Of a stretch of 64,000 bases of DNA, positions 22,600-33,600 are shown one piece after another. How positions within the stretch are numbered: the stretch's first letter is position 1; every line of letters begins with the position of its first letter. Source of the DNA: Sclerodactyla briareus (Eukaryota > Echinodermata > Holothuroidea > Dendrochirotida > Sclerodactylidae); the NCBI GenBank assembly GCA_026419785.1, contig JAODTK010003821.1, positions 352,763 through 416,762 on the forward strand, written 5' to 3'. The notes beneath the pieces are model-generated. The model saw only the letters and a program-made list of their open reading frames with translations, did not search any database and was not told where the DNA came from. The position numbers were made by a program, and so were the translations under genes.

Positions 22600-23893
22600 A
22601 AAAAATAGATCGGTTCGGCCAGTTGAAGCCCGACTGGCTCTCCTGCGCCAAACCCCCAAACGAGCGTGGTCCACTCTCCCCAGGGTCCTACCTCGGTGTT
22701 CGGAAACCCACCGGAGCCCCTGGCGCCTAAAGTGGTTTTCGGCCAGCCGGAGCCAACCGTGCGCCCCGTGGGTGTCTCGAAATCTGCGCGTCCAGCCCTC
22801 TAGATGGCCGTTCCGGGCCCTGCCGCTTCCGATGCCGCCCAGCGGGCCCCGACCGAGCCGTTGGTCTCCGTCGGGCCCTTGGCGATTGGTTCTTTCTGCC
22901 GTGCCCCAGGATCATAATCGATCTGGTCGGCTGAAAAACGGATCTGTGCTCTCTCATGCGCCGGGCCCCCAGCGAGCCAATCGGTAACCTCGCGAACCGA
23001 AGCAACCAGCGCCCCAGGAGCCGAACCAGAGCGACGGTCGGTTTTCGGCAGGCTGGAAAAACGGCGGCTTCTCTTCTCATTCGCCGGGACTCTAACCTCA
23101 TGCGTCGGCCCTTTCATGAGGTCCGTATCTCTCTCGGTACGACCTAACCGGGCCAACGAGACCCTGGCCCTCGGTGGTTGGCCAAGTCTACCGAGTCTGA
23201 CCGGATGTGCTCTGCATGCGCCCTAGGATCCGACCGTCCGTTTGAAGCGCCACCTGGCGCTCCTCGCGCCCAAACCAGCTAGAACCAACCCCGCCCGTCA
23301 CAACCTTCGCTGGACTGCTGTCTTTCCACGTCCACCGGCCCGGCTCTCCTGCCACCCCGGGCCCCAACCCGAGTCGTTACCCCTCTCGAATACCGGACAA
23401 CATCGGTGTCAGAACCGCCGGCGTCGCCGTGGGTCGGTTCGGGCGGGGCGGCCGAAAAAACAGCGCGATCTGTGGCGGCCCCGCCGGCGCCACTGTCTCA
23501 GGTACTGATCTCCTCGGTGTCTGGTCCACGAGCCCTGCGCCCGGGCGGTTGGTCCGGCTGTAGCCGACCGGCTCTCCCCAGGGCGCCCTAACCGAGCCGT
23601 CGACAACCCTCGGAGTCCGGACTTTTCGGTGTCCCGATCCACTGGAGCCCCCGGCTCCCAGTGTCCTGTTCGGTCGGCCGGTCGAGCCGACCGGGCGCCC
23701 GCCGGCGCCTACCGAGCCGTCGACCCCTCTCCGAGTCCGTATCCGTTTCTAACCCAACTCGGAGCCTCCTTCCAGATGGTCGTTCGGGCCGCCCGAAGCC
23801 GACCGGGCGCTCTGCCGGCGCCCTAACAGAGCCGTCGACCCCCCTCGGAGTCCGGATTTTCGGAGTCCAACCCACCGGAGCACCCCGGTCCCT

Positions 23894-23927
<34 letters not shown>

Positions 23928-24350
23928 GGGTCTGTTCGGCACCCCGGACGCCCCGCAGGCGCCCTAACCCAGCCGTCGACCCCTCGGGGTCCGGACCTCG
24001 GTGTCCAACCAACCCAGAGCCCCCCTGCTCCGGTGTCGTTGGCCGCAAAAGCCGGCCCGGGCGCTCCGCCCGCCGGCGCCCGCGGGGCCGTAGACTCTCC
24101 TCGGAATCCGGACCTTCGGTATCCGACCCCCACCAGAGCCCCCCCCGGCGTCCCGGTGTCGGTTCAGGTCGCCGAAGCCGGCCGGCGGAGGCCCATCGCC
24201 CGGCCCCCTCCGAGCGTAGACCCTCCTCGGATCCCCGGACCTCGGTATCCGACCCATCCCGGTGCCCCGGCACCCGGTGGTCGCATCGGCGGCACTGAGA
24301 GCCGCCGGGACGGCCCCCCCTACTGAAACGCCCCTGGATCCGACCGTCCG
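22600..24350. repeat. GC-rich tandem repeats of about 120 bp
   Basis: A unit containing GAGCCGTCGACCCCTC, GGAGTCCGG, a GTCCGACCCACCGGAGC part, GGTCGGCCGAAGCCGACCGG and GCTCCGCCGGCGCC repeats at about 23600, 23720, 23836, 23977, 24092 and 24218. More diverged copies (GGCTGAAAAACGG ... CTCATGCGCCGGGCCC) extend left to about 22740. On the minus strand the better copies stay open and give a peptide period near 40 residues with GWTPK-R-TPRGVDG and RAPAERP. Coding or not cannot be decided. Confidence 0.7.
23896..23926 (+). repeat. run of 31 G
   Basis: Uninterrupted G tract inside one 120-bp unit, making that unit longer than its neighbours (141 bp). Its length in this sequence is unlikely to be exact. 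Confidence 0.85.
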
Positions 24351-24601
24351 AGCCACCCGATAGGACGCGGTTCGGCCGGCTTTCGCAGACCTGGGCGCTG
24401 CCAATTGCGCCTGGGTTCGGGACCGCCCAGCCCAGCCGGAGCAGGTTGTGACGATCCCAGGTTCCTTTCCCCTGCGGAGTGACTCGGACACTGCCTGGTC
24501 CATCCACCTGAGTCGCCCACCCCGAACCCCCCCCCGCCCGGAGGGAGCTAGTCCCCCTGCGTCTTGAACCTTCTTACCCTTGGTCTCCCTTGGGCTTCTT
24601 T

Positions 24602-24660
24602 TTTCGGCTGTCCCCCCGATGAACTGCAGGTTTCGGCTGTCACCCCGATGAACTGCAGGG
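24602..24660 (+). repeat. 29-bp direct duplication
   Basis: TTTCGGCTGTCMCCCCGATG followed by AACTGCAGG occurs twice head to tail with one difference. Confidence 0.85.
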
Positions 24661-24940
24661 TTTCGGACCGTGAAAACCACCTGCCCTACGGACTCCCGGC
24701 CCACGGGACCGACAGGGGGAGTCCTCGAACGGTACTACCCAGTCAGGCGTCTTCCCACGGTTGGTCGTACTGCCTGCGGGGAACCACCTTGTGCCCGGGC
24801 CCGACGTCCGTTCCGGCACGGCGCTCCACTTGCTTGCTGAGGCCAGCGGTTGCTGCCGCAAACCTAGGTCTCCCTGGCTCTTGACTCTCCCCAGGATGTG
24901 AACCGCCGAACTTCCTATTAAAACTACTACCTATCTCTCC

Positions 24941-24962
24941 GTCTCTCTCTCTCTCTCTCTCT
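24941..24962 (+). repeat. CT microsatellite
   Basis: About ten CT units near the 5' end of the DIRS-like element (minus-strand sense). Confidence 0.8.
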
Positions 24963-25524
24963 CGCCTTCGTCGGCCCGCCCGCACGCGAAAAAACTTCCC
25001 CCGCGCACACCCGACAGCAACCAAACCACAACCCCACCCCCGGGCCGGTAAGGGACGGGGAGGGGACAGGGGACCCCCCCGGGACGGCTGGGAGTAGGGA
25101 CCCGAGGGAGGAGTGAGGTAGGGGGAAGGAGGAATCCGGGTACTTCTGACCAACTTACGAACCAAACACCCCCAAAACACGCCAAAGCCCAAAAGCGAAC
25201 CTCCCAGAGGTGAGAAGCCATACGCCCAAATGTGTACCACACAAGTGACTGTTTTAGGCAACGGGAGTACACAACAACCTCCACTAACATTAGGCGCAGC
25301 ATACGCTGTCGGAACGTTTACTTACCGCGCGACGGCGACAAAGAGAGAAACAAAACGACCAAAACATCGCGAAAACGAACACAACTCTTTCCAAATAGCT
25401 TCTCCACGAAGCTGAATGATAGCTTCGGTCCCCTCCAAACGTTCACCACCGACCAACTTCCTTTGGTCCAAAATTTTTGACTTTTTTCCATGCCGAAAAA
25501 CCACTCGTTGCAGACGAAAGTCTG

Positions 25525-25649
25525 GCAAAGAGAAGGGCGCTGGGGTTTGCCAACCCGGTACTATGCTAAAATGCCAGACACTCGGTAGCCATATTGATGG
25601 GGTGCATGGTCCGATAAGGGGTAAGTAGAGTAGGTGAAATAGATTATGA
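25525..25649 (-). repeat. right inverted terminal repeat of the DIRS-like element
   Basis: Inner part (AGAAGGGCGC ... AAAATGCCAGACACTCGGTAG ... TCCGATAAGGGGTAAGT in pieces) is inverse to the left repeat. The outer AGAGTAGGTGAAATAGATT is not found at the left outer end but is found, inverted, in the internal region at 19699-19722. Confidence 0.8.
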
Positions 25650-26739
25650 ACACATAATGTTGACCCAGCCTGTATAAATCAATACGAAGTAAAATACCGC
25701 ACAACTGACATTTTTGTCTTTTTGACAAGTTGCGATCGTAATCACTTACTAAGATCTGACCGGAGCACAGTTTAATGATGGTTACGCTAGCCTGTAAATC
25801 AATACGAATTAAATTACTGACACAATGGATGAGAAAACATACTTAATTAAACAAGAAGTTAAGGAACTGCTGTTAGGCCTATATAATTTATACAGTTGTC
25901 TGGATCCGATCTGACAAACTTTCTAATGTGTAAACATGTGGTTAGTTGAGAAAATTCACACCGCAAAACTATCGGACCATTCCTATGCCACCCCCGCGTC
26001 AAACCACACGGGTTCGTAGAATACGTTGACTTGTGCTGTAATAATCGTAATACTTAGGACTAGTATCTCAACTAGTATTATATAGGCTTATTATACGTTC
26101 AACGCTACGAATTCGAAACCTTCTGCTCAAACCTTCTGCAATTGCTTGCTCCAAACTCCGTGGTCCCAATAGCTCTATTGTTCCCGATCTTTCTCTGTAG
26201 GCTACTTCACATCTCACTATAGAAGGAGTATTCGCATGATTATTCCTTAGACGAGAAATATCAAGTGTGCCCTCCAGTTATATCCCTAGCGAACTTTTCG
26301 AAGGTTGGAAATACACGGTACAAGATACTTTCGAGTAACTGCGCGAATCGCTCGCTCGGGCTGTGTAACGTACGTCGGAATATGCGTCGGTACTAACCAT
26401 CGCGTCCGCCGATTCGGGTCAGATCTCACTCGCGATAGTCCACGCGTTCTCGACCTCGTACATCTGTATATACCACCGTATACAATGACCATGTAGAGCG
26501 GACAAAAACTGAGGGGGTTTGTTATTCGCGTCCATCATCTTTGAAGCACGTACGGTTTGTAATCACTCTATCTGGTAATTAACAAAGTCCCACGTTCGAA
26601 AGAACTCACCATAAATTGCGAGGTCAGATCTCCGAGTGAATTATTGGAGAAATGAAAAGGATCCTGGGAAAATTCACTTTCCATGGAAATCAACCTTAAA
26701 CTACTCAGATAACATGACATGTAATTTTGTGAACTTTCA
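25650..26739. other. no gene recognised
   Basis: 'cctg-taaatcaatacgaa' occurs at 25670 and 25792, a short direct repeat of about 120 bp spacing. A CpG-rich patch at 26290-26490 has a 63-codon frame of no known type. Confidence 0.4.
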
Positions 26740-27265
26740 TGAAGAAGCACTTTTTTGAGAACTTTGAATCATTTGAGAACAGTCCAATCCTTTTCATAGC
26801 AGAAAATGCATTTTGTATATTTTGAACAAGATAGTCCCTTATTCCTCTTTATAACCTTGACCTTGACCTTAACAAGGTCAAAATTGTCCAGGGCGTCAAT
26901 GACATTGTTTCCAAGGTCGGTCCACATTCATCAAAAGTATGACCGTGTCAGGGCCTATGTATTTCTTTTCACCAGATGTAACTGTTTTAACTCTTAAGGC
27001 ACTCTATGATGTCGCATCCAAAAAATCTGGTACAATTGAAGGAGCGCTACCCACTGAACATTATGACGAGTTCGAGACAATCTAAAGGTTTTTGTAGGAG
27101 AAGATACATTTTGTAGTTGTGAACAAATGGCCAATTGTGAGCTTTAATGACCTTGACCTTGACCTTCACAAGGATAGAAATGTCCGTAGTGGTAAGATCA
27201 TTATGGTCAATTTTGGTCAACATCAATCAAGATTTGATCGAAGTGGCAGCCAAAAGTAAAAAAAA
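26740..27265. repeat. dispersed repeat with TGACCTT-rich ends, copy 2
   Basis: It holds the same segment order as 17820-18240 (CCAGATGTAACTG, CTATGATGTCGCATCC, AATTGAAGGAGCGC, TTTGTAGGAGAAGATACATT). It is flanked by CCTTGACCTTGACCTT blocks on both sides, at 26860 and 27145, each followed by 'aaggtc/aaggatagaa-atgtcc'. Confidence 0.7.
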
Positions 27266-28599
27266 AGAAGCACAAAGTCAATGGTGGACACACAGGAATT
27301 AGTAGTAGAATGGACATGGGCATCACAATAGCTCAACCAGCTTAGCTGACCCCGGTTTGAGCTATAATTTGTGAATTTCAATAGGAAGCAAAGAATGTTG
27401 CAGGGGTGTGCAAGTATGACATCAGTCATTATTGCATGATGGAAGCTTTTCGATCTTGTGCAAACACATGCACAAATTCAAAGACAAATCCTCAACGGAA
27501 AGTGGATGTACTTCAGTTTGGACTGACGCATCGCTTCTCCAGTTAATATAATAGTTAAATAGTGTCTTAACTTTTCAAGCAACAGCTAAGACGGAAAGCT
27601 CCGAACAGTTTTGCAGTGACAGTGGCAGTGCAATAGGGCGGAGAAAATAATCAGGTTAGCACTGTTTACATGGCATAGCAGAGTATGTCAAGGAACCACA
27701 ACACATGACCAAACATTAACATCATTTTTACTTGCCCAGATGTGAAAATTGAACTTGAACTATTTTTTCAATTATAAATTCGGTAGTACGAAGTTCTAAA
27801 ATACATGCCTCTACAAAAAAAGGAGGGGCCTGTGAGTCTGTGAATGCAGTTGAAATCCTACCCCATATTGGACCTGCACCGCATGTCCATCTACAATGAT
27901 CCTTTTCACTGTTGTGATGTGTGCATGCTCCACTAAACAGCTCAGGGGCACAGACAAGAATCTCCCCATAGCGCTATCATTACGGTCTACCGAATCTTTC
28001 CATATTCTCGGGAGTTGTTGTTGATAAGTGGGGTGGGGGGAATCCTTAAGTTCGGCGCTGGTAGGAAGAAGTGTAATTTTTGCCCAAGGGTTTTGTAAAG
28101 GTCGTTCTGCACACTGTACATGTGCAACGTTCAACTGTCAGTGTCCCCCTTAGATGACCTTTGACACAATTGACACAATTACAATCTCATTAACTGTTAT
28201 TTGTTACTGAAGAGGCCTATACAATTGATTATTCACTCACTTCACTTAAATACCATAATACTTGGGGTGCTGTTGGTTGATATTCTGTCTCATAGGAGTC
28301 ACACGCTGAGTTGAATGCTGAAGTCCTGTATCAGCATATTCCATGATTCACATAGCGTTGTCCCGTAGTGGTGAATTTCCTATTCATACACTATTCTAGT
28401 ATTAGAAACAAACTTTTCCAAAGAAGTATTAGCCTATTCAATGTTGCATTTCTGGGAATGCTCAATAGCTTTTGCCCACTGTAGCTCAATGTGGGAAGTG
28501 TAGGTCGAAAGATTGCCCAAGCTGATAAACTAACCCAAATACTAAAGATTTGTAAAGATGGCTGTGATTTGAGTTGCTGTGGTACTGTTGTCAACGTCG
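27266..28599. other. no gene recognised
   Basis: AT-rich sequence. No repeat partner or coding signal was identified. Confidence 0.4.
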
Positions 28600-30150
28600 C
28601 CAGTGCTAGTGCATATGCCAGGGGCTCTGCGCTTTTGGAGGCCCTGCAGTCCCGCACTACCTGACACTCACCTTGATTTCTCGGCATTGCACTTCACATT
28701 GTCCAACCCAAAGGCCCAAATGCAGAGCCCTTTAGAAGTGCGGCCTGGTGGCGAGTGTGCAGGCTTCAAATTTTGTCAAGGACAGAAGTCAATTGATTTT
28801 GTTCACACTTTACTATAGAGAAATGTAGATGTGGACAAAATTTGAGAAGTTTGAGGCTGAAGGGAAGGAGCTAAGTGAATGTGAAAACCCCAGAATAAGT
28901 TAGATGCGTACGTGAACGGAGTCAGTGTTATGACGAGCCAGGAACCGTGCCTGAGCTGTCGCAGTCTCCTGCTGACAAGTTTCACACACAGTTTCCGAGT
29001 TATTGTCAACAGTTTGGACGAAGCATTGCAGAAACGGCTGGACGTTTAAAAGAATCTTGCAGTGAAGTTTGGGTTCCTGCGAGACCAGACGATCGAGTGA
29101 TCAAGAATGCCTACAAAAAGCTTACCCACAGATCTTGAAGAGTCTGCCAGATGAATTAGTACATTTTTCAAGTTTTCTCAAAGTTCCATATAACCTAGGA
29201 ACGGGAACATTGGTTACGCGGGCCACTTCCCCGAAAATTCACAGACTGATCACCATTTTCTCCCAAATAGAAATGATTTGAGAGCTGTATTTTTGACTGA
29301 AGTTCTCTTTGTAGATGAGGCATTGAATGATGGCAATCATTTTCATATCACTGATGCTTATTTTCTCAAATATTCCAAAGGCTGAATGGAACTTTAACAA
29401 GTGCTGAATTTGCTACTTGAGCATTAAAGTGCAATTGTTCCAGCAACAATCTCTGCTGCTAATTCTACAACCCAAACAATGGCTGATGAAGCCGATGGTG
29501 TTGCTTCGATTAGAGATAGCGATGACGTTAGATTAAATGTGGAGTCAGTGGAATTGCGAATGTACGAACTTCTTTTAGACAATAACTTAGAAACTTCAGA
29601 CCAGAAACTTTAATTGCATTTCGCATTTATCACTCTCTAATGATCTCCAAATGTACTGGCAAAAGATCATTCTCTTCACTGAAGCGAATAAAAAGCGAAA
29701 TTCGATAATGCATAGCGCAGAAGGACTAAACAGCCTTAACCTGCCACCCTGAGTCCTGCTCAGCGTGGAACGTCACCAGCTAGTGTGGAAAATGGAATTG
29801 TCCCAACTAATTAATGATTTGTTCGTCAGAAATCTCGTAAAAAATGTGTAGTTAGTGTGATAGTTAATGTTTATGAGAAGGTGTTTGGGACTTGAGACCC
29901 ACATTATTTTGATTTACTGGTAGCTGCTGGCTTACGTTTTCATTTGTGTGCACTTATGCCACGCCTTAAAACACTGTTTATCACTGTATGATGTGTAAAA
30001 GCAACTATTAGTTAAAGTATTAACTGTTAGAGCTAAAAGTTAATCTTTTCAGTTTTAATTATTTTGTGTAATCGAGGGGGAGGGGGAAGGAGGTTAAACT
30101 TGTAAAGGGGCCCCGCTATGGAAAGTGCCAGGGCCCCACACAATGCAATA
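28600..30150 (+). mobile_element. hAT-type DNA transposon remnant
   Basis: A broken transposase reading frame (28930-29755) is followed by a segment with paired 'ggggcccc' and 'agggcccc' boxes at 30107-30136. A related 'ccaggggctctgcgctttt' with 'ggaggccc' lies at 28618. GGGGCCCC-rich ends are common in this hAT group. The exact ends and the 8-bp target duplication were not found. Confidence 0.45.
28930..29755 (+). pseudogene. hAT transposase (ZMYM1-like group), C-terminal half, decayed
   Basis: Reading across frames gives SFRVIVNSLDEALQKRLDV, KNLAVKFGFLRDQ, then SLPDELVHFSSFLK, and at 29650-29750 TGKRSFSSLKRIKSEIR and MHSAEGLNSLNL. The last blocks match the hAT dimerisation region (S-E-R-S-F-S-x-L-K-x-I-K-x-x-L-R-S-T-M ... 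L-x-L). In-frame stops and shifts separate the blocks, so no functional protein is expected. The N-terminal zinc finger and most of the catalytic core are missing. Confidence 0.6.
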
Positions 30151-33064
30151 ATCAGATCTGATGGAAGCATATTCTAATGAGCCAGTCTGGAGTTACAAAA
30201 ATAATGAGATGATAATGATATTGTGTCAGAGGTCATGAGTTAATGATAGCAGTTTGACATTGAATGTGTCGTACAGTGTGCAGAACATTTTTTGTAACTC
30301 CTCTGCTAATTTCAAGTAGTGGTGACAGTTTAAAAATGAGCTGTAGGGGAATCTGTCCTTACCCCGAATGTTCAGTGTGAGCATGCGCACTCAAACCACG
30401 AACTGGGCTCATTGTTTCGCATTGGTATCCCCACATCTTGTGCACTTGTACACAACAAGTAGGCCTATGTTCTGCCATTTGTGAAAGCCTATGATATGAT
30501 TTGAATTCCATGGGTTCAGGATTCGAATAATTAATTGACTGGTATGATTGCATAATGATACCCCATGTCAGGAATGTGTACCTGGATGTAGTATGAGAAT
30601 TTAGTCTTAGAACTATTAGAGATGAGGTGAGGGTTAGGCTTTGTGGCAATAAGAATTTTGAGATTACATCTGGAATTGGAATGCGACCCTTACACTACCC
30701 CTAATCTCTAACACTGAATAACACATGGGTAGGCTATAACATTATGCAATCATGCCAAATTGACTCAATTAAATCATTTTCTGAGCATGAAAATAGAACA
30801 ATATATCGATTTGGGATGGGGCTCAGTGTTTGTATTTAGCCTAGGCCTAGGGGCCTAGTTTTTGGTGTTTACGCGACAGCAACTGTGTAGGTTAGTGCAA
30901 GTACTGCAACGTAACCGAATACACATTTGTGAGTTGTAAAGGGCTCCTCTAGGAACCCTAGCCATACTGATCATGGATGAGCACCGGCGATAATTGACTT
31001 TTCTCTTTGTAGTGCAATTTGACGGAACGCATGGGTGTACAACTACAAGTTTGGTGGTAAGATTGTCAATTATTAATGTTACGCCCTTAGCCTTAGGCTA
31101 GGCCCTACCTAGCCTAACAATAAATACCAATACTTTAGTTAATGTTTATTGGGTAAAAAAGTTTATTATCATACATTTGGGCTTACCTCGGCCATTGCAA
31201 TGTCACTGTCAAAAAACAGTTACAGTAACATTAACTTAGCTAGTTTCACCATACAAGACGGTCACAACACCCACTGTGCCCGATTATTTTATTCTCCTAC
31301 TCGCTTTTTTCCGACAAGTCGAGTTGAACCAATATACGTAGCTAGATAATTACATTTGTCGACTTAGCCTCCATCCCATCGGATGTGGAGTTTCCCTTTT
31401 GCGTAAGAGATGTGTCTGGAATCTAGGAAGAACGTGCGTGAAGGAGAGACTTGGTGGACGATTTCACATTTGGTGTTGCCTACATCGAATTGCGACCTAT
31501 ATATGAATCTTCGGTGCTACCCTACAAATCCGACAATCGTAAACTCATCAAATTAATAGGATAGAACTATCTCTAAAATATTTTTTTCCATTCTAGAAGG
31601 CTATCTAGAATATTTGTAGAATTCTAGCATTCTGCGTTTTAGCTATGATTATTCCCAGGATGATTGAGGTTAGCTTGCTCTTCTGACGGAGCTCCTAATG
31701 GGAATTCCCCTAAAATAACTTTGGCAGAGAAGGTATCTACGGTGGCCTAGTCAATACATTATAAAATCTCACTCCACGAGGATAATTTACACGGGAAAAA
31801 TAGTTGTGGATCAATGCCAGCAAATATGTTGGCCATAACAGAAGCAACCCAAAAGGCTATAAGGCTCTCGGTTTCATTCATTATCATTAAATCTCATGCA
31901 ATCTTCAAACCCCTGGAGTAGCTAGGCTTATGTTTCCCACACGCCACTGTATTTCAGCCTGTTAGTAGACCCCTCACGATCCACGATTCCTTCCTCAAAT
32001 TGACTCGGAGAGCTCTTCTATCGCTCATACCCGGTAAGGTATGTGATGTACCACCCCACCCCCCCCTGCCTCCCCCCCCCCCCCCCCTCAAAAAAAAATC
32101 GTCGGGTTACTGGCGGCATTTCTAAGATTCTAGGTCACTTTTCTAGTTTTTAAACCAATCTAGACCTGGACGCCATGATTATTTATCACACTGAACTTAC
32201 ATTGCCATGAAAAGTTGATACCCATTGCTTTTGAGATCAGGGCCAAAATAAAGAAAGACAGGTGGTCGTTGAACATTTGGCGTCGCCAATGGGGGGGGGG
32301 GCGAGAGAGGCAGGTCCCCCCCTCGAAAACCGCCTGCCCCCCGTGTGCCCGCCCCCCCCCAATGAATTTGGGTGATTTTCGAAAAAATATTCTGGAGTCA
32401 GTATTCAATCGACTTACCAGTTAATATTACCAGGCTAATTTGTTGTTTTATGACAGAAAGGCAGTAATTATGTCCAACTTTGCCTCGAATTCACTAAAAA
32501 GAAAGTGTACAAAGTTCGTGGCGTCGCGCGTGTGTACTATAGCGGTGGATTTCGTCCCGTTGCTCTCCGCCCGTCCCCTACAACCCCGCAAGCTCTGGGA
32601 AATGGGGAATGTCTGCCTCATTGGCCCTCCTCTTATCCAATATCTGTGAGGTGACAATTCTCATTGACCTTGAAAACTACAATCACCCATCTGTTGAGTT
32701 ACTAAACCCTTTCCTGAGCCTCTTGTCCGTTTGTTCCCCTCACAACCACGCGCAATTTCGAACTGCAGTAGCCTAGGCTATCAGATTGCTTATATGTTGC
32801 AATGCTTGTGTTAATAGGCCTCCATGGTCTCTATAGCTAGTATATGTTTTTCTCCAGGAGACTTCTACTCGGAAGTTCTCTGCTCTCTATGGCATGAAGC
32901 TTATATCACGGTTGGGACCGTAAGCTAAATGTGTCCTAATTTTGCTGGGATCCTGATTTCCTCAATGTGCCCTGGAAATACGGAAAAATTTGCGCGCTTG
33001 CACTTGTGTACGGTAGTGACTAAAACACAAAAACGTTTTTTAAAAACAGTCTAAATGTTTCGTG
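30151..33064. other. no gene recognised
   Basis: Mixed unique-looking sequence with palindromic 'taggcctaggggccta' near 30840, C and A runs at 32060-32097 and a G run at 32291-32300. No domain or repeat pair was found. Confidence 0.4.
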
Positions 33065-33415
33065 ATTGTTTCGAAAACGTTTTTTGTTGAGTAACACGAA
33101 GGTTATGAGAAGGTTTCCATAACGTTTCACAAAACGTTTTGAAGAATCGTTTTGGCAACATTTCCAAACGTTTCGACGTGGTCTTAAAACGTTTTGGTGG
33201 CAAAAGATTTGGCGCCAAAACTGATTTAAGTTATGTTACTGTTGTCGAAGTATATTATATTATCGTTTTGTTTCCTAGGTTTGCTGTGACTCCTAAATTT
33301 GAAGTAAAATTGAAATGTTTCTAGAATATTTCCCCAAAACATTTTTGGGGTTGGTATGGAAACGTTTCCGTAACATTCGTGTTCTCAACATGAAACGTTT
33401 TCAAAAAACAAAACA
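33065..33415. mobile_element. MITE-like element with AACGTT-rich inverted ends
   Basis: The left arm 33070-33125 (CGAAAACGTTTTTTGTTGAG, AACACGAAGGTTATG, GGTTTCCATAACG) is the inverse of the right arm 33352-33412 (TGGTATGGAAACGTTTCCG, AACATTCGTGTTCTCAACAT, GAAACGTTTTC). The interior has several more AAACGTTT palindromes. Length about 350 bp, non-coding. Confidence 0.75.
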
Positions 33416-33600
33416 AATTTGACCTGACCCCCAAGAGTGTATAGGGATCATGTACTTAGTATGGGAAACACACATACCATGGGCTTCATCCATACGATGA
33501 AGAACATCGTTGTTTTAACAAGACAAGGCGTCGCACACGCACACACACACCCATTCGCCGAACTACATTGATTCTTCGACTCTCGTCAATGAATCAGAAA
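33416..33600 (+). repeat. dimeric-array family, single partial unit with CA tract and hairpin
   Basis: Begins in TTTGACCTGACCCCCAAGAG, runs through GGGATCATGTACTTAGTATG, then GACAAGGCGTCGCACACG, a short CA tract and the hairpin 'gattcttcgactctcgtcaa' (33569-33597). It has the same order and orientation as the end of the arrays at 14.1 and 44.4 kb. Confidence 0.75.

Larger units (their letters stand above)
19396..25649 (-). mobile_element. DIRS-like retrotransposon, GC-rich, decayed
   Basis: A sharp rise in GC content marks an insertion of about 6.25 kb. Its ends are inverted repeats (19442-19538 with 25530-25626, roughly 90 percent alike by eye). The outermost bases differ at the two ends, and an internal region next to the left end joins the complements of both outer ends. 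That layout (inverted terminal repeats plus internal complementary region) is the hallmark of DIRS-1-type elements, which replicate through a circular intermediate. Reverse transcriptase and RNase H motifs lie on the minus strand in the order expected. No target-site duplication is evident, also as in DIRS. The reading frames are broken many times. No tyrosine recombinase was recognised. Confidence 0.65.

Noticed and set aside
19740-25500. Ribosomal DNA as the source of the GC-rich block
   Set aside because: No conserved rRNA core segments were recognised on either strand, while the ends are inverted repeats.
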